This document shows positions 34,691 to 40,937 of a DNA stretch of 40,937 bases, piece after piece. Each line of letters begins with the position of its first letter. Within the stretch, counting starts at the first letter, position 1. The stretch lies in assembly GCA_019454835.1 (NCBI GenBank), contig JACFNP010000030.1, forward strand, positions 1-40,937, written 5' to 3'. The notes under the pieces are model-generated. The model ran no database searches, was not told the DNA's origin, and was given only the letters and a program-made list of their open reading frames with translations. The DNA is from Rubellimicrobium sp. Its GTDB lineage: Bacteria; Pseudomonadota; Alphaproteobacteria; Rhodobacterales; Rhodobacteraceae. The position numbers and the translations under genes are program-made.

Positions 34691-35800
34691 ATGGACCCCG
34701 AAGGCATCTTTCTGGTCGCCATTCCGGGTCTCGAGTCGGCGCTGGCGGACGAGGCCCGCGCTGCGGGCTTTGCCGGGGTCGCGGTGGAAACCGGCGGCGT
34801 CACCGTCGCGGGCGGCTGGCCCGAGGTCTGGCGCGCGAACCTGACCCTGCGCGGCGCCAGCCGGGTGCTGGCCCGCGCGGGATCGTTCCGGGCGTTGCAT
34901 CTGGCGCAGCTTGACCGCCGCGCGCGGCGGTTTCCCTGGGCGGACCTGCTGCGCGCCGATGTGCCGGTGCGGGTCGAGGCCACCTGCCACCGCTCGCGCA
35001 TCTATCACGCCGGGGCCGCCGCGCAGCGGGTGGCCCGCGCGATTGCCGAGGAACTGGGCGCCCCCGAAGGCGATGACGGCGTGGCGGTCAAGCTGCGCAT
35101 TGACGACAATCTGGCGACGATCAGCGTGGACACATCGGGCACGGGCCTGCACCAGCGCGGCATCAGGACCGAAGTGGCCAAGGCGCCGCTGCGCGAGACG
35201 CTGGCCGCGCTGTTCCTGCGCCAGTGCGGGTTCGAGGGCGCGGGGCCGGTGCTCGACCCGATGTGCGGCTCGGGGACGGTGGTGATCGAGGCGGCGGAAA
35301 TTGCCGCAGGGCTGGCGCCGGGCCGCGCGCGCGGCTTTGCCTTTGAGCATCTGGCCGGGTTCGACGCTGCCGCGTGGGACGCGATGCGCGCCGCAGCCGT
35401 GGTCCCTGTGCCCCAGGGGCCGCCGCGCTTTCACGGGTCGGACCGCAACGCGGGCGCGGTGGCCATCGCCCGGCGCAATGCCGCCCGCGCCGGGGTCGAG
35501 GCGGCCTGCACCTTCCGCGCCGCAGCGATCAGCGACCTGACGCCACCCCAAGGCCCGCCCGGCCTGATCCTGACCAACCCGCCCTGGGGCACGCGGATCG
35601 GCGAGCGCCGCGCGCTGTTCGCGCTTTACGGTGCCTTCGGGCAGGTCTTGCGCGAGAGGTTCACGGGCTGGCAGGTCGGCATCATCTGCCCCGACGCCGG
35701 GCTGGCGCGGGCCACCGGGCTGGCGTTCCTGCCGGACCTGCCGCCCGTGCTGCACGGCGGGCAGAGGCTGCACCTGTGGCGGACGGGGGTGCTGGGGTGA
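34691..35800 (+). CDS. THUMP-domain class I RNA methyltransferase, RlmL-N-like
   Basis: The 369-residue protein has an N-terminal ferredoxin-like/THUMP part (about 1-155: VAIPGLESALADEARAAGF, VRVEATCHRSRIYHAGAAAQRVA). After it come the linker GTGLHQRGIRTEVAKAPLRETLAA and a Rossmann methyltransferase domain with motif I DPMCGSGT (about 189-196) and the N-methylation motif NPPWG (about 296-300). This matches the RlmL N-half, which makes m2G in 23S rRNA; the target here is not proven. It starts 2 bp after nagA, an odd operon partner, probably from simple fusion of transcription units. Confidence 0.85.
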   Translation: MDPEGIFLVAIPGLESALADEARAAGFAGVAVETGGVTVAGGWPEVWRANLTLRGASRVLARAGSFRALHLAQLDRRARRFPWADLLRADVPVRVEATCHRSRIYHAGAAAQRVARAIAEELGAPEGDDGVAVKLRIDDNLATISVDTSGTGLHQRGIRTEVAKAPLRETLAALFLRQCGFEGAGPVLDPMCGSGTVVIEAAEIAAGLAPGRARGFAFEHLAGFDAAAWDAMRAAAVVPVPQGPPRFHGSDRNAGAVAIARRNAARAGVEAACTFRAAAISDLTPPQGPPGLILTNPPWGTRIGERRALFALYGAFGQVLRERFTGWQVGIICPDAGLARATGLAFLPDLPPVLHGGQRLHLWRTGVLG

Positions 35801-35804
35801 AAGC

Positions 35805-35890
35805 CGTCATTGCGAGGAGGCGAAGCCGACGAAGCAACCCCGATGTCGTGCGCAAGCGGTCGGGGTTGCTTCACTGCGTTCGCAATAACG
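35805..35890 (+). repeat. Family A palindromic repeat, full unit
   Basis: Standard left arm and inner stem; right arm is the CTTCACTGCGTTCG module ending CAATAACG. It fills the gap between the RlmL-like gene and the convergent terB-like gene. Confidence 0.9.
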
Positions 35891-35896
35891 CCCCCC

Positions 35897-36328
35897 TCAC
35901 AACACCTGATAGCGCGCCCTTGCGCCGCGTTCGATGGCCGCGGCGTGGAGGCGGTCGATCATCAGTTCCTCGCGCACCTCGATGAGCATCCGCCCCTCGA
36001 CCTCGCTGACCCGTCCGTCGGCGGCGGCCACGTCGCAGGCCAGCGCATAGGCGGTCTCGAACAGCCGTTCGGGCAGCGCGTCGCGGATCAGGCCGAACAG
36101 CGCGTCCAGCCCGTCGTCCTGGTCCATCAGGTCAAAGACCGTCCGGCTGACCCGGTCCAGACGGTCGGTGTCGTAATCGGCGAAGATCGGCAGATGGTTG
36201 ATGATGGTCTGGATCTGCACCAGTTCCGCCGTGCGCACGTTTTCATCGGCGATGGTGACGCCGATCATCACCGCGACAAGCGCATCCTGCGCGGTCAGGG
36301 GCTGCGGGTCGGGGCGGGGGTCTGTCAC
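35897..36328 (-). CDS. TerB-like tellurite-resistance-family protein
   Basis: The 143-residue helical, acidic protein has the TerB-type arrangement [24 protein letters not shown], then [30 protein letters not shown]. Two acidic loops (ADENV and [10 protein letters not shown]) resemble the metal-binding loops of the family. The GTG start is supported by AAGGAG about 9 nt upstream. No other ter gene is nearby, so a role in tellurite resistance should not be assumed. It is divergent from lysK. Confidence 0.8.
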   Translation of the reverse strand: MTDPRPDPQPLTAQDALVAVMIGVTIADENVRTAELVQIQTIINHLPIFADYDTDRLDRVSRTVFDLMDQDDGLDALFGLIRDALPERLFETAYALACDVAAADGRVSEVEGRMLIEVREELMIDRLHAAAIERGARARYQVL

Positions 36329-36435
36329 GTGCGTCTACTCCTTGGGGTCCGGGGGTTTTATTGACGCCCCTGCCCCGCCGCAATAGGGAGGGGCGCCCGG
36401 ACCTGCGCCGGGTGCATGACGGACGGAAAAAGACG

Positions 36436-38016
36436 ATGGCGGACTTGCGCGACGTGGCGATGGAATCGCGGGCCTGGCCCTTTGCCGAGGCGCGCGCGCT
36501 GCTGAAACGCTATGAATCCGGCCCGCCCGAGAAGGGCCATGTGCTGTTCGAGACCGGCTACGGCCCCTCGGGCCTGCCGCATATGGGCACCTTCGGCGAG
36601 GTGCTGCGCACGACGATGATCCGCCGCGCGTTCGAGCTGCTGTCCGACATCCCGACCCGGCTGGTCGTGTTCTCGGACGATCTCGACGGGATGCGCAAGG
36701 TGCCCGACAACGTGCCCGATACCGACATGCTGCGCGAACATCTCCAGATGCCGCTGACCTCGGTGCCCGACCCGTTCGGCGAATACGACAGCTTCGGCGC
36801 CCATAACAACGCCATGCTGCGGCGATTCCTCGACACGTTCGGCTTCGATTACGAATTCGTCAGCGCCACCGAGTTCTACCGCTCGGGCGCCTTCGACCCG
36901 ACCCTGCGCAAGGCCGCCGCGAAATACGACGACATCATGCGCATCATGCTGGCCAGCCTGCGCGAGGAACGCCAGCAGACCTATTCCTGCTTCCTGCCGA
37001 TCCACCCCGAAACCGGGCGCGTGCTCTATGTGCCGCTGAAGGAAGTGAATGCCGCCGACGCCACCATCACCTTCGACGACGAGACGGGCCGCGAATGGTG
37101 CCTGCCGGTCACCGGCGGAAATGTGAAACTGCAGTGGAAGCCCGATTTTGGCGCCCGCTGGGCGGCGCTGGGGGTGGATTTCGAGATGTATGGCAAGGAC
37201 CATGCGTCGAATACGAAAATCTACGACGGCATCTGCCGCACCCTTGGCGGGCGCGCGCCCGAGCATTTCGTCTACGAACTGTTCCTCGACGAATTCGGCC
37301 AGAAGATTTCCAAGTCCAAGGGCAACGGGCTGACCATCGACGAATGGCTAAGCTATGCGGCGACCGAAAGCCTGTCCTATTTCATGTATCAAAAGCCGAA
37401 AACTGCCAAGCGCCTGCATTGGGACGTGATCCCGCGCGCGGTGGACGACTACCACCAGCAGTTGCGCGCATACCCGCAGCAGGACGCCGAGGCGCAATTC
37501 GCCAATCCTGTCTGGCATATCCACGGCGGGAATGTGCCGCCCAGCACGCTGACGGTGCCGTTCGGGCTGCTGCTGAACCTCGCCTCGGTCTCGGGGGCCG
37601 AGGACAAGGAGACGCTCTGGAAATACATCGCGCGCCGCGTGCCCGATGCCGCGCCCGAAACCCATCCCGACCTTGACGCCGCCGCCGGTTACGCGGTGCG
37701 CTATTTCCACGACCATGTGAAACCCGCCCGCAGCTTTCGCCTGCCCGACGCAAGGGAACGCGCGGCGATGGCCGATCTTGCCGCCCGCTTTGCCGCCGAT
37801 GCGCAGGAGACCGACCCCGAGGCCCTGCAGGCCCATGTCTATGCCGTGGGCAAGGAGCATGGCTTCGACCCGCTGCGCGACTGGTTCAAGGCGCTTTACG
37901 AGGTGCTGCTGGGCGCCCCCGACGGGCCGCGTTTCGGCGCCTTCGCGGCGCTTTACGGCGTGCCTGAAACGGTCGCGCTGATCGAGCGCGCGCTTCAGGG
38001 CGAACCGGCGGGCTGA
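36436..38016 (+). CDS. lysK: Lysyl-tRNA synthetase, class I
   Basis: The 526-residue enzyme charges tRNA-Lys and is of the class I (LysRS1) type best known from archaea and found in many alphaproteobacteria. The HIGH-equivalent is [11 protein letters not shown] (residues 43-53) and the KMSKS loop is KISKS (290-294). Also typical are [13 protein letters not shown] and [22 protein letters not shown] 36436 matches the family N-terminus [23 protein letters not shown] at 36361 with an AATAGG-like -10 is a weak promoter candidate. No class II lysS is in the window. Confidence 0.95.
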   Translation: MADLRDVAMESRAWPFAEARALLKRYESGPPEKGHVLFETGYGPSGLPHMGTFGEVLRTTMIRRAFELLSDIPTRLVVFSDDLDGMRKVPDNVPDTDMLREHLQMPLTSVPDPFGEYDSFGAHNNAMLRRFLDTFGFDYEFVSATEFYRSGAFDPTLRKAAAKYDDIMRIMLASLREERQQTYSCFLPIHPETGRVLYVPLKEVNAADATITFDDETGREWCLPVTGGNVKLQWKPDFGARWAALGVDFEMYGKDHASNTKIYDGICRTLGGRAPEHFVYELFLDEFGQKISKSKGNGLTIDEWLSYAATESLSYFMYQKPKTAKRLHWDVIPRAVDDYHQQLRAYPQQDAEAQFANPVWHIHGGNVPPSTLTVPFGLLLNLASVSGAEDKETLWKYIARRVPDAAPETHPDLDAAAGYAVRYFHDHVKPARSFRLPDARERAAMADLAARFAADAQETDPEALQAHVYAVGKEHGFDPLRDWFKALYEVLLGAPDGPRFGAFAALYGVPETVALIERALQGEPAG

Positions 38017-38017
38017 C

Positions 38018-38407
38018 GTGGCGCGGGTCGCATGGCTGCTGCTGGGGCATCTCGCGCTCGGGCTGGGGGTCGTCGGGATATTCCTGCCGCTGCTGCCGAC
38101 GACGCCGTTCCTGCTGCTGGCGGCGCTGGCGTTCTCGCGCTCGTCCCCGCGCCTTGCCCGCTGGCTGCATGACCATCCCCGCCTCGGCCCGCCGATCCGC
38201 GACTGGCGCGACCACGGCGTGATCGGGCGCGGCGCCAAGCTGGCGGTCGTGGCGGCGGTGGTGCTGTCGGTCGGCGGGTCGCTGTGGCTGGCGATTCCGT
38301 GGTGGGCGCTGGCGGTGCAGGTGGCGATTCTGGCCTGCGTGCTGCTGTTCGTGCTGACGCGCCCCTCGCAGCCGCTGTTGCGCGAACCTGCCCCCGGCGC
38401 GCGCTGA
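38018..38407 (+). CDS. YbaN/DUF454-family inner-membrane protein
   Basis: The 129-residue protein has an N-terminal helix (WLLLGHLALGLGVVGIFLPLLPTTPFLLLAALAF) followed by the family's FSRSSPRLARWLHDHPRLGPPIRDWRDHGVI loop, then two more hydrophobic segments. The function of DUF454 is not established. The GTG start lies 1 bp after the lysK stop, suggesting co-transcription and possibly translational coupling. Confidence 0.85.
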   Translation: MARVAWLLLGHLALGLGVVGIFLPLLPTTPFLLLAALAFSRSSPRLARWLHDHPRLGPPIRDWRDHGVIGRGAKLAVVAAVVLSVGGSLWLAIPWWALAVQVAILACVLLFVLTRPSQPLLREPAPGAR

Positions 38408-38479
38408 GGCTGCGCGGCCTTCACGAACCTCGCCTATCCCCCCGGACGGCAACCGGCCCGTGCGCAAGGGGGAATCGCG

Positions 38480-40768
38480 ATGAACAAGGCAATCACCGAA
38501 GGGCTGGCCCTGATGCCGGTACCGTTTTCGGCGGGTCTGGGCCACTGGTCCAGCGGCGACGGCACGCCGGGGTCGGACAGCTATGCAGGCGCGGGCGGCG
38601 GCACATTCATCCCCGCCGATCAGGATTTCGGCCCCTGCCTCGAGATCACCAAGACCGCATCCGTCCAGAAACTCCGCTACACTGGCGAGACGCCGATCCT
38701 GCCGGGGCTGTATCTGCGCGTCACCGCGCGGGTGAAGGCGGTGTCGGGGCCGCTGCCCGCCGTGCGCATCGCGGGCTGGGCCGGGGTCGATGCGACCACG
38801 CCCTTGCAGGGCGTCGTCACCGAGGGCGCGGCGGTCACCCTGCCCGGCTACGGCGATGTGGTCGAGGTCAGTGCCATCATCGGCACCGGCCTGCGCGGCG
38901 GGGTCGACATGGTCTGGAGCGGGGCGCAGATCGGACATCTGGGCCTTGATTTCACCGGCGCGAACGGCGGCGTGCTGCGGGTGGGTGACATCACCATCGA
39001 GGACATCACCCACGTCTTTCTGCGCGACATGCTGGCGCAGGTGGACGTGCGCGATTTCGGCGCGCGCGGCGACGGCATCACCGACGACACCGCCGCCTTT
39101 ATCGCGGCGGATGCGGCGGCGGATGGCCGGATGATCCTCGTGCCTGCGGGCACCTACCGGCTGGCGGGCAACGTCACCTTGCGCCACCGCGCCCGGTTCG
39201 AGGGCAAGGTCGTGCAGGATGCCAGCGCCTGGTTCATCCTGCAGAAGAATTTCGACTTCCCCAGCTACGCCGACGCCTTCGCCGACGAGGAAACCGCCTT
39301 TCGCAAGGCGTTTCAGGCGCTGCTGAATTTCTCCGACCATGACGGGCTGGACCTGTGCGGCCGCCGCGTCGGCCTGAGCGGCCCCGTCGACATGCAGGGC
39401 TGCGACCCCGGCAAGACCAGCTTTGCCACCCGCCGCGTGATCCGCAACGGCCAGTTTCAGGCGCTCGACAGCCCCTTGTGGGATGATGGCGTGACGACAT
39501 CGCAGGCAACCTACGCCGCGGCCAACCCGCGCGAGCTGACCGCCGTGGCAAACATCGCCAATATCGAGCCCGGCAGTCTGGTCACCGGCGCGGGCACGGG
39601 GCGCGAGGTCTATGTCACGGGGGTGAATATCGCCCAGGGCAAGCTTACGCTGTCGCGCGAACTCTACGATGCCGAGGGCACGCAGGTCTTCACCTTCCGC
39701 CGTTTCCGCTATCTGCTCGATTTCTCGGGCTTCGACAGCCTGTCCGGCTTTACCTTCGCCGACATCGACCTGTTCTGCGAAGGCCGCGCCAGCGGCGTCA
39801 TGCTGGCCCGGCAGGGCATCGCCGCCAGCTTCCGCGACTGCGCCTTCACGCGGCCGAAGGATCGTGCCATCACCTCGACCAGCACCGGCTGTCAGGGGTT
39901 GCAGGTGGACCGCTGCCAGTTCATTTCCAACGAACAGGCGCTGCCGGTCGGCCAGCGCAGCGCCATCGCCTTCAATGCCAACGCCAATGACGTGAAGATC
40001 CGCGACAACCGCGTCGTGATGTGGAAGCATTTCTGCGTGCTCGGCGGCTCGGGCAATGTCATCGCGGGCAATCACTGGTTCCACGGCGACACCACGCCCG
40101 CAGGCGTGCGGCAGGGCGGCATCATCCTCACCTCGCCCAACGTCAAGACGATGGTGACCGGCAACTACATCGACAACAATTTCATCGAATGGACCAACGA
40201 ACACGACGCCACCCCGGCACTGGGGCAGCAGTATTCCTTCGGCGGCCTGACGATCACCGGCAACATCTTTACCGTGAACGACGTGGCGCCGTGGTTCCGC
40301 TGGCTGGTGATAAAGCCGCACGGGCCGGGGCATTTCATCCACGGGCTGACCGTGATGGGCAATGTGTTCCGGGCGCTGAACGGCAGCATCGAGCGTATCG
40401 AGCAGGTCGATACCACCATCGCCGATCTCGATTTCGGGCGGATGCGCAACGTCACCTTCGCGGGCAACGTCTTTCACGGCGTGGCGCAGGAGGCGCGCAA
40501 CCCGGCCAGCCTGGTGCACGTGCAATCCGCCGCTGCGGACGCCTGGATCATCGACACCGCCCCGGCGCTGCCGTTCCTGGGCCGCGCCCGCACGGTCGAG
40601 GCGCTGGTGGCCCAAGGCGCGCTTCGGGGCGCGAGCGGGCAGGCGCTGTTCGAGCATCCGCATGTGGAAACCGAATACGGCGCGGGCGGCAGGCAGGTGC
40701 GCGCGGTGTTTGCCACCGCCTGCACCGGGTCTTTGCGGCTGCAGGTGCGCATGGACAATCCGTTGTAG
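38480..40768 (+). CDS. Right-handed beta-helix protein with pectate-lyase-3-like domain
   Basis: The 762-residue protein has an N-terminal jelly-roll-like region (about 1-180). At about 188 comes the hallmark VDVRDFGARGDGITDDTAAF with VPAGTYRLAG, typical of pectate-lyase-3/GH28-like beta-helices and phage tailspikes. Parallel-helix coils follow to about 660 (repeats such as VDRCQFISNEQ, KIRDNRVVMW, MVTGNYIDNNF, ITGNIFTVND, VMGNVFRALN). No signal peptide or membrane helix is seen. The N-terminus MNKAITEGLALMPVPF resembles other uncharacterised Rhodobacterales proteins. Possible roles are a polysaccharide-binding or cleaving enzyme, or a virion/gene-transfer-agent spike; neither is proven. AAGGGGG precedes the ATG. 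Confidence 0.75.
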   Translation: MNKAITEGLALMPVPFSAGLGHWSSGDGTPGSDSYAGAGGGTFIPADQDFGPCLEITKTASVQKLRYTGETPILPGLYLRVTARVKAVSGPLPAVRIAGWAGVDATTPLQGVVTEGAAVTLPGYGDVVEVSAIIGTGLRGGVDMVWSGAQIGHLGLDFTGANGGVLRVGDITIEDITHVFLRDMLAQVDVRDFGARGDGITDDTAAFIAADAAADGRMILVPAGTYRLAGNVTLRHRARFEGKVVQDASAWFILQKNFDFPSYADAFADEETAFRKAFQALLNFSDHDGLDLCGRRVGLSGPVDMQGCDPGKTSFATRRVIRNGQFQALDSPLWDDGVTTSQATYAAANPRELTAVANIANIEPGSLVTGAGTGREVYVTGVNIAQGKLTLSRELYDAEGTQVFTFRRFRYLLDFSGFDSLSGFTFADIDLFCEGRASGVMLARQGIAASFRDCAFTRPKDRAITSTSTGCQGLQVDRCQFISNEQALPVGQRSAIAFNANANDVKIRDNRVVMWKHFCVLGGSGNVIAGNHWFHGDTTPAGVRQGGIILTSPNVKTMVTGNYIDNNFIEWTNEHDATPALGQQYSFGGLTITGNIFTVNDVAPWFRWLVIKPHGPGHFIHGLTVMGNVFRALNGSIERIEQVDTTIADLDFGRMRNVTFAGNVFHGVAQEARNPASLVHVQSAAADAWIIDTAPALPFLGRARTVEALVAQGALRGASGQALFEHPHVETEYGAGGRQVRAVFATACTGSLRLQVRMDNPL

Positions 40769-40778
40769 GAAGAACGGT

Positions 40779-40814
40779 CGTCATTGCGAGGAGGCGAAGC
40801 CGACGAAGCAACCC
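40779..40814. repeat. Family A half unit (left half only)
   Basis: CGTCATTGCGAGGAGGCGAA through GAAGCAACCC, then unrelated sequence. It lies 11 bp after the beta-helix gene. Confidence 0.75.
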
Positions 40815-40840
40815 ACGGCAATCGGGCGGGCGGCATGTTT

Positions 40841-40894
40841 CGTCATTGCGAGGCGAAGCCGAAGCAACCCCGACCGCTCACATACAACATCGGG
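40841..40894 (-). repeat. Family A unit truncated at its right side
   Basis: The left arm, centre and start of the right stem (ACATCGGG) are present. The remainder (GTTGC... to CAATGACG) is replaced by unrelated sequence. Confidence 0.8.
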
Positions 40895-40937
40895 CAAGTG
40901 TGTTGTTCATCCGGCTGTTCGATAGGCTTCTCCCTCG
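40895..40937. other. Unassigned sequence at the right edge
   Basis: This short tail directly follows the truncated repeat. It matches nothing else in the window and may be a junction with inserted or rearranged DNA. Confidence 0.3.

Noticed and set aside
37886-40663. Open antisense frame of 925 codons opposite the beta-helix gene
   Set aside because: Its translation is His/Arg/Asp-rich with no recognisable fold, as expected of a GC-rich shadow. The plus-strand frame has a good ribosome-binding site and clear beta-helix motifs.

Overview
The window reads as chromosomal DNA of a high-GC alphaproteobacterium of the order Rhodobacterales (Paracoccaceae / Rhodobacter-Paracoccus type). This rests on the strong G/C third-position bias, the zwf-pgl-pgi order, a class I (archaeal-type) lysyl-tRNA synthetase, a divergent DUF6477/DUF6456 gene pair and familiar Rhodobacterales intergenic repeats. 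Genus is not claimed. No rRNA, tRNA, CRISPR array, transposase or integrase gene was seen.

Layout. 0.3-3.5 kb: a non-pyrrolysine MttB-family methyltransferase, then a small DUF6477-like gene divergent from an HTH/DUF6456 regulator. 3.6-7.4 kb: zwf-pgl-pgi, the entry to the Entner-Doudoroff and pentose-phosphate routes. 7.6-9.8 kb: ssb divergent from a GMP synthase whose glutaminase domain has lost its catalytic cysteine. 10-14.3 kb: a FadL-like porin, an EamA exporter overlapping a P-loop protein of unknown role, and metA. 14.6-17.6 kb: a minus-strand polyamine-type ABC cassette (potB-potC-potA) without a binding protein. 17.7-20.5 kb: rplM-rpsI with promoter and terminator, divergent from ispH-rnhA. 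20.5-22.1 kb: def and fmt. 22.4-25.2 kb: a PatB/MalY-type lyase, an EEP-fold hydrolase, an XRE-type DNA-binding protein and an unknown conserved protein. 25.6-30.1 kb: cobD/cbiB converging on smc. 30.3-35.8 kb: an amino-sugar operon (agaS-like SIS protein, ROK kinase, kbaZ/gatZ-like protein, nagA/agaA-like deacetylase) running directly into an RlmL-like RNA methyltransferase. 35.9-40.8 kb: terB-like, lysK, ybaN-like and a 762-residue beta-helix protein.

The most striking non-genic content is repeats. Family A is an ~88-bp imperfect palindrome bounded by CGTCATTGCGAGG and its inverse, with 14 full and 3 partial copies, all between genes. Where full copies sit side by side they are always 8-9 bp apart. 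Family B is a 44-bp hairpin, with 3 full copies and a fragment, whose stems change in a compensatory way. Family C, with 3 copies, carries CAAATACTCC-like text followed by a G/C-rich hairpin. These explain nearly all of the longer non-coding stretches.

The best candidates for unusual biology are the GMP synthase with a degenerate glutaminase site, the three structured repeat families, the incomplete galactosamine-type operon, the tailspike-like beta-helix protein and the palindrome over the ispH -10 element. Everything here is by eye: no alignment, folding or database search was run.
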